Below, one piece after another: positions 23,382-37,182 of a DNA stretch of 64,000 nucleotides. The DNA is from Ahaetulla prasina (Eukaryota; Chordata; Lepidosauria; Squamata; Colubridae). Each line of letters begins with the position of its first letter. The stretch's first letter is position 1. The notes under the pieces were generated by a model. That model did not search any database. It saw nothing but the letters and a program-made list of their open reading frames with translations, and had not been told where the DNA came from. A program made the position numbers and the translations under genes. Where the stretch lies: NCBI RefSeq assembly GCF_028640845.1, contig NC_080540.1:138545920-138609919 (forward strand), written 5' to 3'.

Positions 23382-26300
23382 GTAATGAGTTCATCCCTTT
23401 TTGCTTTGTGGGGCTGCCCTTGGCCGGGCAATGCTTCTCTCCCATTTCAGTAACAGGCTTATATGTGCCTAATCGTCTATTTTGAAGCTGGGAAATGAGC
23501 TTGTATTTGCTTAACTGGCTGCCTGCGCAATGGGGGCAATGGCAGTATTTGCCATAGTTTCTGGAGATTTTTTTGACATTTGATTTTCTAGATCTTTTTG
23601 GCAGTCATCTTCCTATCCTTCACCACATCTGTGTACCTGAATGGAAAGGGCATACATTTTAATTTCATTACTCTGCATCAATTCTTGATTTTCATCAGTC
23701 CACTGATCGGTTCATGAAATGTAATAAAACTGTAACATAGTGTGTTTGGTATGTTGCTTGAATCCAGTCACTGTAAATTGTAAATTTTGGTTTACATGAT
23801 CTATGAACCCTGACACTTACAGGCTCAGTCAACAAATCATAGCTTTAATATGAGATACAATATGCGTGGGACTAGTGTCTGAGCTGGGAAAAGGACAGAT
23901 TACCTCAATTGTACAAAGGGGATTTGAATCCCAGAGTAAGGATAAGGATTTGAATCCTTATCAGTAAGAGCTGGGCTACGATTTAAGAATGAAGGACATT
24001 CAGCAAAGTGAGCAGCCATAGAATGTCTCGGAGCTTTGTTGCAGCTGTCAGCTAGTTGAGTGTTAAACTGAGTCTCTTCAGTCTGTACAATAATGTTAGG
24101 GACTCAGTTAGCATTTCTGCTACTGATTCTTTTGACAAGAAAGACACTCTTGAGTCCTGCCACAATACCTTCTTTTGAATTAGGAAGTTGTTGCAAAGGT
24201 GGGGTAACTTAGCCCACATCAGCCTCAGCTAACGCGGCTTACACCTGCTTTGGGGAACTCTCAGGATTCACTGACAGCCTGGTGGGGAATCAGTCTTTCC
24301 AAAGGCAAGAGGAAGGATAGGAAAACACATCCTGGAGAGGAAAAAAGCTTGTTTTCTGATAACTGCAGAGCATTGGGAGGATGCCGTCTTCACTGAGTAG
24401 CCACCGGATTACAGGCTTCTGTGTGGGAATGGAGGGGCTGCTCCCTGAAATAGGTGTGAGGCTTTCTCTGTGTAGTAGATCTAACTAACTGGCCTCCATT
24501 TCTGTCTAGTCACGAACAAAATGAAAAATCAAATGGAGAATAGAGGTGTTCCTCAAAGTACCTGAGACCTGATTGAGAAATGGCAGAGTTTTCAGATCCC
24601 TTGGTAAAGGACCTAGGATCTGAAGTGTTTATGGCGTACAAGAAATATTTCTCAGGTACATCAACCTGCCTTCTTTGACACACAAGAGAAAAGCCCATAA
24701 GGAAAGCAATATGTCACTGGCTATCCCTCATCTAGTTTGGCACAAGGCTTGTTGCATAAGTGTGATTGTGCTTGTTGCATAAGTGTGATTGTGCTTCTAT
24801 AAATTTCAGCAGCACACAGACAGAGACTTGCTCATTATGTTTAATTTACTTCTGTGCCATTAGGTGATAGTACTTAAAGAATATTTTCCAATTTCTTCCT
24901 TCCTGATTTAAATCAATCCAATCAGTTCAGTGAGACCTGAGATCAACTTTTCAGGTTATCTGTTTTGACTGCTGTCCATCAATAAAACTTTTCAGCCGTT
25001 GTTTAGTTCATTTTTTTATTTTTATTATTTATTTATTTATTTAACTTTATTTAGGAATCTTACACATTTACCATCTACCTAAGGAATTATGACAATTTCC
25101 TGCTTAAATATAAACTGCCCAACATTATTGAAAATGATTTCCTCTTTCATCTCAGAGCTGAATTTTGGGGTATGACAAACCAAATCTCATGAGGTAATTT
25201 TTTCATTTGGCTACAGAATGACTCTTATGCAGTTATGGTAATTTGATTGATCATCCAGACAAGAATGTTGTCTTCTAGTTTGTGTCTCCCTGGCTTGGCT
25301 TCCATTCTGCTTCTCATCTTAAACAAAATAATTTGTTTAAGAAAACTTTTTGCAGATTTAAATAGTCTGTAGTGCTTTTTTAAAAAAAAAATGTGCGGGA
25401 ATATGATGCAATGTCAGCGCAGAGTCAGGAACACTCACTGAGCTCAAAGCACTGAAGAGTTTATTATTGCTACCTATACACAAGAGTCTGGTCAATGGGT
25501 CCAAGCTAAACTAGTCCTAGCTAAGGGTCAATGGAATTCACAGAAGGCTGAACTTAGGTCTCTTGTGGAAGCGCAAAGATTTCAAACTTCTGACAGATTT
25601 AACCCCGCCTTACAACTCAGCTTAGCTTGCTCATCTCCTATGTATGAACAGTGAAATTATTATATATCCTTCATCTCATGTCTTCATTTCTTCCTCTGAA
25701 CACTCAGGTTCCTATAAACAACTGAACTATGTGCATACAGGACAATATTGATCCTCCAAGGGAAACAAGAGTACAAAGTCAACCACACAATTTCCAGCAG
25801 ATAATCTTTGAAGCACTTTTGTGCGCGCGCAATTTCTTTCTACATTAATATATCTTAGCTGACCACGTAGATGTGGTTATTAAAAGTTTTATACAGCTAC
25901 CAGCTTAATTCATTTCTGTTTCTCAGGAAAATCAGTGCTACAAAACAAGAGCTTTCTTTTAAAGAACATAGCAATTTAAGAATGTTTTGTACTTCTGGAA
26001 TTTCTTTTAAAAAAGAAACCCCATATAAATATTCAAAAGACCTTCATACATGGGATTTTTCTTTGTGCTGTCTTCCTCTTTCTTTTAATGGAGAAGAGCA
26101 GGTTATATTGAGTGATGAATCCAAAATTGTACCCTATTAGCAATGGTGAGTTGAAAGCTACAAACAATACTTTGATCACCCGCAGTAACTGAGTAATAAT
26201 TACCTCAGTTGGTTTGCCTAACAGCAACATGACTTGTAGGATGCGTAACTTCTATGTTTGTCCTAGTTTTCTGTTATAACAGAATTCCATCATAACCTTG

Positions 26301-29300
26301 AGTTTTTCCCATCACAATACTGGGAAAATTATCTATTGTTTCATATGCAGAAGAGATATAGAAATACAGCAGATTATCCCCCTCCCCAAAGCTAGCAAAG
26401 ATAGTCATAATCAAATTGATATGAATGCATGTTTTTTTTTGCTCTTGGTCATCGCCATCATCAAATTTTTGACTGTGATTTTTTTTTAAGCTCTAAAACC
26501 TCCCAGTAGGAAGAAACAAAGTAATTTTTTGTGTGACATGAAGATCAAAGGCAAGAAACCTGCTTAATTTCTGACGTTAGGGTTGATTTTAATACTACAG
26601 GAGCAAGGGTTGATCTCTGTTATAACTGTAAGAAAAAAATGCATTTTCTTAGTGTTCCTGTAGTTTATAAAAGACAATTGCTGCTTGAATAGATGAATCC
26701 AACCAGGCTCCACACATTGACCCGGATGTCATTAGGAAGCTTCTGTGCATGTGCAGAAGCGCATGCGCACGAACAAAGCAAGCACACACGCAGTCCCATT
26801 GCGTACCAGTAGTAAAGGTAAGTAGAACCCACTCCTGAATCCAATCCATTTAACACATTATAGTAAGTTGTCCATTCCTTAGCACTGAGAACAAACTTAA
26901 AAAGAAGAAATAAATTAGTAATTTAAAATGATAATAACTGAATCATATTATCAGCAAACCAAAGGAATTATAGATTGATTTAAATTGACTTGGAAAAATA
27001 CCCTTGCTTCTTTTCCCACAGAAAAATGAAACATACACTAATCATTATTCGTGTTAATGTTATTTTAAGAGTCCAGGTGAGCTGAGTGCTTCTCTTTTTC
27101 TGATCTTTTGGCTGGTGTAAAACAAACTGAAATTCCATGCTTACAGCCTAAATTGTACAACCACAATATCTAAGGTATATAAGATTGCCAATTTCTGAAT
27201 CGTGGTCCAATAGCTACGGTTTCATGGCAGTGATGTATGGTAATTCACAGGGAATAAAATGTTATTGTCTCCATGAAAAGAAATCATTTGCACACAAAAT
27301 CCTCTGGGAGTAACGGTTTATATATTTTATTCTATTCAGACGTTTACATATTTTATTCTCACATTTCTTGAGCATGATATATGAACGAGAAAATTAAGAA
27401 AGGGAGGACCAATACGTATATGAAAAGATGAGATATAAAAGCCAAAAGCAAAAAAAAAAAAAAAAGGAAACATGCCACAATTTCTTCTAATCAGAGCACT
27501 GAAAACTATTGCAGACAATCTTCATATGTTTTAACTTATTCTTTCTAGAACTCTGTAGTTCATGAGGCCTAAAATCTTATTTTTAAAAACAAAAGAGAAA
27601 CAATGGAAATCAGTGGATACCCTGAAAAAAAACACACACTGAAAGAGCCTGAGAGCCTTAGAGGTTTCTTGATTACAGAACTCAGATCTCTAGCAAATGC
27701 TACTCTTTTGTTGCTCACTTTGGTCCAAGTGAAGCCAAGAATACACATCACTTGGTTTCTAAAAGCACATCCACATGGACTGCACGTAACATAGGTTTTT
27801 TAAAAATTTATTTACATTTATATCCCGCCCTTCTCCGAAGACTCAGGGCGGCTTACAGTGTGTAAGGCAATAGTCTCATTCTATTTGTATATTTACAAAG
27901 TCAACTTATTGCCCCCCCAACAATCTGGGTCCTCATTTTCCTACCTTATAAAGGATGGAAGGCTGAGTCAACCTTGGACCTGGTGGGACTAGAACCTGCA
28001 GTAATTGCAGGCAGCTGTGTTTTAATAACAGGCTTCTTACAGCCTGAGCCACACCGCGGAAATAGGTACCATGTCCCTGTTTCCAAAGTTGTCCTGTTTT
28101 TGGCGGCTGAGCCAATTAACTTCTGGCTGAATTGCGATGCAGGAGGAATAGCTGTAGGACAGGATGATTCTTCCATTGGCAGGAAAACTTGCCTTATCCA
28201 GCATCCCAGCTTTCTGACTCTCCTTTTTGATGTTGGTGAAAGTATTAGGGGCTATATTATGGATTATATATTCCCCTACCCAAATTCAATCATATATATA
28301 TAGGTGTGTATAAAAAGAGTCATATACATCTTTATACATCTTTTGTTGTTGTTAGTTGCGAAGTCGTGTCCAACTATTGATGTAGAACCAGTCTGATGTG
28401 ATGGTTAGGACATCAGATTAGAACTGGGAGACTATGAGTTCTAATCCCACTTTAGGCACACAAAGCCAGTTGGGTGATCTTGTGCCAGTCATTTTTTCTC
28501 AGCTCTAAGAAGGAGGCAATGGCAAACTATTTCTGAAATACCTTGCCAAGAAAATTGCAGGCATTTACCCAGGCAGTCTTTGAAAATCAGATACAACTGA
28601 GTGATAGATAGATAATAATTACCAGTTTTGCACATTGTGTTCTAACCTGGCCCTTTAAAAGTAAAAGAAACAATCTTCTACCTTAACAATTCACAGTGAA
28701 TCATTCTGAAATTGACTTCCACCAAAATAAATAGCCACATGCAGACAAGAGGATCAGTCCAAGTTGTCCTATATTGAAAAGGCATGCCTCTCGAGAAATC
28801 CTTGTTTGGATTAGTTTTAACTGCACAAACTGCTGTGTAAAATTGCAGCTATCTTCACAAGCCTGGTATAATTATTTGTTAGTATTCTTTCCCAATTTGT
28901 TGCTTCCAAAGGGTTTGACCACTGTTCCCCTCAGACACGTGCATTATGGAAAGTTAAGTGAGACTGTAGGAACTATAATCCAGAACATCTGGATGAATCG
29001 ACCAAATGGTTGCTGGCACACGGTAAATAGGGTCAGGAAGTGCCACACTGCCCAAGGGCTAATGTTAATTTGCTTGCATGTCAATTTCCTTGGGGAGTTG
29101 ATCTCAGATGGACAGCAAAACAAGTCATGGAGTCATGGATTGTATGGATGCCCCTATACAAAAGTGAGTGGCAATAATAACTTCCAAGTTCATTTGGCCG
29201 TGGTAGCTCAGGCTGTAAGAAGCCTGTTATTAAAACACAGCAGCCTGCAATTACTGCAGGTTCAAGCCCGGCCCAAGGTTGACTCAGCCTTCCATCCTTT

Positions 29301-32300
29301 ATAAGGTAGGTAAAATGAGGACCCAAATTGTTGGGGGGGCAATAAGTTGACTTTGTAAATATACAAATAGAATGAGACTATTGCCTTATACACTGTAAGC
29401 CGCCCTGAGTCTTCGGAGAAGGGTGGGATATAAATGTAAATAAAAATTTTTTTTTGAAACCTGGGAAATCTAATGTGGACTTTGTTTCCTACAGCTAGTG
29501 GCAAAATTATTACTTTTTAAAAAGAGGTTATCATACAAATGGTTGGAATTTTGCCTGTCAGATGCTATGAAACTTTAGGGTTAGTGGCTTGTCAATTTAT
29601 AGAAAAACTGTCATTGCCTGCTCTTAAATGTGGAGTTCTGGTGCTCAGCATGAAGGAGGGGAGGGGAGAGGAATCGTCAGCCAGACAATTCCAACAGTTT
29701 TTACATGACTGCATGTCCTTGGGTGTCTGTTTATGAACTTGTCTACAGCTGAGCCAGCTTCTGCAATTAGAGCTGCAGCTGGTTTTGTTGTACGGGTTCC
29801 AGGCAACTTCGCTATTATGCATCTCTGGGAATTGGGAGAAATCTTGAATTTCCTGACCAGTTGAAAACAGACTGGATTTACCAATTGTGCTAAACCCTTT
29901 TTGTTTAACCTTGGCTTTGTAACAGACCTGATAGGAATACAGGTAAATCCTCGACTTACCTTAATGTTCAGTTGATGTCCGTTCGAAGTTACAGCACTGA
30001 AAAAAAGCGACTTAGGACCATTTTTCAGAGTTACGGCCTTTGCAGCATCCCCATGATCATGTAATCAAAATTCAGATTCAACTGGTTTGTACTTATGACC
30101 GTTGCAGGCAGCATCCCAGGGTCACGTGATCCCCTTTTGCAACCTTCTGACAAAGTGAATGGAGAAACCAGATTCACTTAACAACTGTGTTGCTAACTTA
30201 TCAACTGCAGTGATACATTTAACAACTTGGGCAAGAAATGTAATAAAATGGGGAAAAACTTAAGAAATGTCTTACTTAGCAACAGAAATTTTGGGCTCGT
30301 AAGTCAAGGACTATCTATATTCCCTCCCCTCTCACCCTCAGGGCCATTAACACCAGCTGTTCTGTGGGAAAGCTCTCTGAAATAAGAACTTGGACGGAAG
30401 ACCTTCCCTGTAAACAACAAATTAATCTTAATTCCTAGATATTTCTTCTGTATTGCTTTAAATCCACTTTGGTTCACTTTTTCCCCCTGTCTTGTCTACC
30501 AGCTTTATAGTTCGTTTTCAGAAAGCCACTTCCATTTTTTTTCAATATAGTTCAATCAGTTTTAAATTCAATCCAAGTCAACTATCACCAATTCACAAGT
30601 TGCCAATAGCTGTATGACATGCTGCAGAGAATGGTGTTAATGAAAAAACAAAGTTTGGAAGAAAAGTTGTCCAACATTCTGAATCAATATGATCCATGGG
30701 GAGAGGGGAGGTGGGGCGAAATAGGAAATAGGAATTGTATGTGAAGTTTAGGGGTAAATCTATTCACGTGTACTCATGGCAAAGGAATGAATTAAAAAGC
30801 ATGACTGATTTGATTGTTCATGATGAAAGATTTAGAGAATTAGCAAAGAATACAAGGTCGGTGAGAACATGAAACAGTGGACCTCAATTTAAAAAAATGA
30901 ATATGAAAGAAAAGGAAGTGAAAACAAATGAGAGTGAAAGTAGCACAACTACAGGAAAAGAAAGTATGAGATAGATTAATTTCACAGCAGAATGAATGGA
31001 AACTGGACACCACAGAAAGAAGATGTTGCCATCTCAGCTTTTCCGTTCTAAGCCCTCTTCCTTCCTAGGCAGGTGACCTGGAGCTTTGCTATTACTAAGA
31101 AGTTGGGATGAATTCCAGAAGCCATGCTCTGCATACTTTCTGTACTTGGCTTGGCTTAGAGGAAGTATATGATCATGTGACTAAGTAGGAAGCATGGGAT
31201 GTTTTGCACAAATACAGACTTGAAGAGCAATTGCTGAATGCAGTAAGAGCACTATATGATGGAAACAAAGCATGTGTCCTAATTAATGAAAAGCTTAGTC
31301 AATGTATCAGCATTTGAATAATGAATAAAGCAGAGATGTGTAATGTTTTCTTGATGATTTAATGTATTTATGGAATGTAGTAGCTGTAGAGATATGTTGT
31401 TTGTATATCTGAATGCAGATCTGTATATACGGTAGTATGTGTGTACCTCAGATCCATACCCCTTGTTACATCACACAATCTAACATTCATAGCATATCAT
31501 TTAGTCAACAATGCAGCAAAAACTATACCCAACATAGATGCATAGAGTAATACAGATCTGTAACAACATACCTCCACAGTTAACTTTAAGCATCCATATA
31601 TATATTAAATGATTGTGGGGATATTACATATCATTAAGCTGTGTTTTATAGGAAAACAGAATAATAGCAAGTTACACATAGAAGCTGAAAAATACCCAGA
31701 ACAAATGGATTAATTAGTCTACTATGATGGAACGTTTAATAAAGATTGGGAAATGGAATCTTGGAAAATTTTTTAAGACATGCGCTTGTTGATAGAAAGG
31801 TAAACGGTGTGAGAAATTAATTTTGGCTGACTGAAGCAAAAATGGCTGTGTATAAGGACATGCTTCTTCCCACCTTGTTAAACGGAAACAAGCCCTGGGT
31901 ATGTGAAAAGAAACAAAGTAAGTGAAATGCAAATAAAAAGGAGAATTTATGAAGTACATTGGAGAAACAGAAGAAGAGGTAGCTTCCGCACTCTTCAGAG
32001 TAATGAATAAATGTGGATTGAACACAAAATGAAGTAATTCATGGGAAAGAAATACACGAAGATGGTTTGATCATTAGTGAGAACAAATGCAGAAGACCAG
32101 GACAGACCAAAAAAAGTCATGATTGGATGGAGCCAATGACATTTTCCAAAAGAAAGGTGAAAAGTTTAAAAGGCAACCTATGAATCCTGTACTTCAAGCA
32201 AGGAGATTTGTAGGCTAGAAAGGTGTGGTATGGCGAGATATGGTGTTAAATGCGAAATAGATATAACAATTTCTCTTTCTTTCTCTTATCTCATGCCTTT

Positions 32301-34371
32301 AGTTTCTTTACTGTGTTTTACTCTTTTTTTCTGCATGTTGATAACATTGCTTACCTAAGAATGAGAGAGAAAATCTGTTTTGTGTTGATGAATAAAATAT
32401 GCTTTCGGGAACAAAAGTGTCAATGTATGTTGGAAAGCTATGAAGCTAGCTTCTTGCAAGGAGGAGATATCAGTCTTTCACAACTTGTCACGTTGGCAGT
32501 GTATCTAACTGACACAATTCTCAGCCAGAAGAGCTTTCTGAGAGCTGCCGTTGCAACACATGTAGAGGATGCCATTTTGAGAAAAGCGATATTATGGTGT
32601 CAAATCAATAGCAGACAAAACCCACCAATTACAACTAGCCTCAGTCTTTCTCTTTTTGACATGTTTGAATCATTTCCACCAGGGCTGCAGAATACCAGAG
32701 ATACCGGTATATTGGTAAGAGCACAGCATATACAAAAAGCCCTTCCTTGGGCTATTCCAAGGAGGCATTGGGGGAAATGCGTACCCATGGTTCAGTGCTG
32801 CCAACAGGCATGATTCCTCCAATCTGTGTCTATGTGCATGTATGAATGCAGTCCTTTCCAGAGATAAGCATCAGTGAGGGTTGGGGGTTGGGAATCTGAT
32901 TAAACTCTCAAGAGGTTTGCAGTGAACTTGGATAAATTGGAAACCAGCATGCTCACTAAGCTTTGGTTTGGTGAAAATTGCCCCCCTCAAACAAACATAG
33001 GTCTTTTCCCCATGGCTGAGTTAAAATGGTATCTACCATTCCTAGAGCCAGCAAAAAACCATACATGAATAACATTTGCTCTTCTCCTTGGCAGTCTCTT
33101 CTTTTGCTGCAGGCACAATGTTGACAATTGTACAGTACTTATTTATAGCATACAGTACATATTAAGGACAATGATTGGTGTACTCCTCCAGCCTTTGCTC
33201 CTTCCTGCCATCAAATGTTACCAGTCCAGAAAAGCCATCAAGCAATTGCTTTGGCATAGGCTAGAGCTAAGAGACTTAGTGAATTTTGAAAGATGGCTAG
33301 ACCTGTGGGTTTAAGCATTTATCAAGAATGCCCTGTTTTTATGCAACTGCAGGTACATTTAGAGGGAGACCATTATTGAAATAGCACTTTTCTAGAACAG
33401 CACTAAGCCATCTGCAAACAGTCTGGTCATTGGCTGGCACATATTTAACCCTATTCTGGAAAAGGGCTAAATTTGTGTTCAAAAAGAGCCAGAACAAATA
33501 TTGACAGGTGCCCCAAAGGTTCTTATTCAAATTGATTGAGAATCTCCAGAGACATTGACAGATGCAAAGACTGGACAGTTTTACCATGAGAAAGCAGAGA
33601 ATTCTCTTGGAGAGGTTGCTGGTCAGGCTGATTTACCCAGAGATCCAGTGGGATTCAGGAACATTGTCGGGTTTGAAGAGAAGCCCAGATTTTCTCACTG
33701 CCCAAAGCAGAGGACGACAGTAAAGAGAAGCGATATTGGAGGAAGAAAAGAATATGTAGCAGTCTAAAATGAATAATAGATGCCGCATCAATCCTACCTC
33801 TCACTTGACTATGATTCTGATAGAAGGATTGGGGAAATGTGTCTGATGGTGTCCATGGCAAAGCGTGCATCAGAATAAGGAAAAAAATATTCTAATTTTA
33901 AAGTTCATTATTATAAATGTAATCTAAATACCAATCTGCAGAATCAGATAAGTCGACATCCTCATCGGTGAGGAATGGCTGATAGTCATATATGTAAATG
34001 CAGATTCAGACTATTCCAGTTTCTCTGTGCCATATATAGAAAAGGTGTGGTGGTGTAATACTGTAAAGAGAAACAGGGAAACAGAGAAGTCCATGGAAAG
34101 AGGCTAAGTAAAAATCAGATTTTTCACTGTCTCAGCAGACACTGATTAATGTTGGGAATCTCTGAAAAGTTGGAGAAGTCTAGAAATTTGAAGCAAAGGG
34201 CCTTGTCTTAGAAAGCCTTGTATTTCTGTTGAAAGGGGCAATTACTTATCTGCACTATAGATTTAAATGTCTGTTTTTTTAAATCTTATTTTCTTTATAT
34301 CACTGGACAAGTTATGGAATTGAGCATTTAATTTCAACATCTGTCTATCTGACTATCATCTATCTACATCC

Positions 34372-34440
<69 letters not shown>

Positions 34441-37149
34441 ACTTGCAATTCTTGGATGGCTAATTTAGAATTACAACAAAAAGAGAGGAATAAAAGTGAT
34501 AAATATAAAACTGCAAAAGCACAATATATGCAGCACACACTAACACTAAAGTATTCTTCGGGCATAAAATGAACATTTTACTTTAGAATGCTCTGGTGCC
34601 CTGTAATATTTTGAACTCTCTCCAGATCGGAGATATTTTTGCATGTGTTTTTGCCTGGAATAATGCCTTTCCTTACAGATTTTTTTAACACTAACTTGAA
34701 GCCTAGAAAGAAAGCACTGAAACCTCCAAACGTACCTCTGTACTAGATGATTAAAAGGTGGTCCTATTAAAACTACTTAAATGTTTGTATTTTGATGTTC
34801 TTGGATTCCCCAAAAGTCATACCAGGGTGCAAAAGCCTATCCCTCTTACACACTGGGATTAGAAGCTAAATGCCCTGTGAGACATCAGTTAGAGAAGAGG
34901 TGGTGGGAAAGGAGCTATCAAGCTACTATATAAAAACAAAACAACAAAAAAAAAGGAGGGGGAGAATGTAAATCAGAATGTAAAGACCCAGAGGAATTCT
35001 GGAAGAGGTTTGGAGGTCCATTATAGTGCTTTTCCTCTTTTCCCTTCATAAATCTCCCCATGCAATTTGCTATGCTTTATTGATGTTGTTGATGATGCTG
35101 GAACATTCTTCGCTCCCATTGGCTACTTTATGTTGCTGGATATGTGTACCTATGTGTATATGAATGCTGTCAGCCACTTCTCTCTCTTCATCTGCAGGAG
35201 AGATGGGGGAAGATAGCAGGTAATATTTCATCCTCTCTTTCAATTAAGCTGGTAGAAACCTCAGGAATTCTCTTCCTGTCCTTTCATCTAGAAGAGGAGA
35301 GAGAGAGAGAAAAAAAAATCACACTTTGATATTAACTTCGAGAGAGGAGACAAGTGTTAACTATTCAGGTGTCAAAACTCACCTTCTCAGCCCAACTTCA
35401 GTGTTTAGGGAGAATGATTAGTAGGAAGTTTTTTCCCTATCAGGTGACGTTCAGTAGGAAGACCAAGAAAGCAGAGATATCCACCACTTTCCTTGTCACC
35501 ATTCAATATGTTTGTATCAGTGGTGGGTTTCTACCGGTTCTCCCCGGTTCGGGCAAACCGACAGTGGCGGCTGTGGAAGGTACGCCCACCCGCCTGGATA
35601 TCACCATGGATGCTCTGCGCATGCGCAGAAGGTTTTGCGCATGCACAGAAGCACCACGCATGAGCTCCCGGTTCTGAACCGGTGACGAAGGTAAGAGGAA
35701 CCCACTACTGGTTTGTATGCCTATTATTTCTATAATAGAATAAAATTTGGCTATTTATGCAGTGCTATTTATGTCAATATATCTTTCTGATCACTTGGGG
35801 AAAGGCGGATTACATATTAATGCAGCCATGAAAAATAACTTCATATCCCTTATTCTCTCCAGAGAGTGAAAAGTAGCTTCAGGAGCAATTTTGAAAGAAA
35901 AACAACAAAAAGGTAAAAGTCTCTGCTATTATCAAATAATTGCTGTTTTGAGAAAAATAGGGAAATCTGCTTCATTTTTAATAGCACAGACATTTTAAAA
36001 ATGCATGGTATATAAATTTTCCATGCCATATACGGCTCCCATACCTTCTAACCATTGATGTGTGGTAGATCTCATTAAATTCATATTAGAAAATGCAGGA
36101 AGACCAGACTAATGAAAATGTAAAAAGGCCAGACAGGAACTAAATTTTGAGCAAAGCTGATTGGCTGGAAAAACCTGCCAATGGAATGATCAGGCCAGGA
36201 GATTTATCTGACCAATGGGCTTTCACCTTTCTGCCATTTTGAATATCCTGCAAAATAGTGCTAAAAAGAGAGCAGTAATTGGTCTTTCCTGTCTACCCCA
36301 GCAGAAACTTTGTGCCTACAAGGAGAGAAATTTCTCCTTCCTACTCATCCCTCAATGTTCAAATGATCTCCAATCACTGCTGTATTGACTTACGACCACA
36401 ATTGAGCCCAAAATTTTTGTTGCTAAGTGAGACATATGTTACCTGAATTTTGCCCCGTTTTACAACCTTTCTTGCCACCGTTGTTAAGTGAATCACTGCA
36501 GTCGATAAAATTAGTAACACAGTTGTTCAATGAATCTGGGTTTCCTGTTGACTTTGCTTGTCAGAAGGTCGCAAAAGGGGGGGTCACATGACCCTGGGAC
36601 ACTGCAACTGTCATAGAGTCATTTTGATCATGTGACCATGGGGATGTGGAAATGGTCGTAAGTGTGAAAATCAATCATGTTACTTTTTTCAGCACTTTTG
36701 TAACATTGAACGGTCACCCAATGAACTGTTACAAGTTGAGGACTACCTGTACTATTCCCCATAAGAACCCTGTGGAATACATTGGGCTGGAAGCGATGGG
36801 CCCTAAATCACCCAGTGAGAATCTCACATTGGTGAGAGAGGGGCTAGAATCTGGTTTTGCCCAGTGCCACTCCTCAATACTATAACACAGGCTCTTGATG
36901 ATTTTGAGTGGTACATGTATTCGTTCAAAAATCAAAGTAAAGTAAAACTACTTATATATTCTCTATATATTCTTAACTTCTAACTCTGTTCTCTCCCTAT
37001 ACTCTTTCCCTTTCCAGCTGTGGGCTGATGCTTTCTGACAGTTGTTCCTGTGATCTGTATTCTCCCACTCTATGCTTGTCTTAATCCTTGTGTTTGCTTC
37101 AGTATCTCTTTTTGCTCACTTCTACCTACCGGTAATTACATACACACCT

Positions 37150-37182
<33 letters not shown>

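Noticed and set aside
28774..29304. 176-codon + strand open frame
   Set aside because: The C-terminal part is the head of a tRNA-derived SINE, and the rest shows no motif.
32250..32813. 187-codon + strand open frame in FSCN2 intron 1
   Set aside because: Low-complexity start, no motif, on the sense strand within an intron; consistent with chance.
34371..34440. Possible CRISPR-like regular array
   Set aside because: It is a 4-bp microsatellite without spacers; this is eukaryotic DNA.
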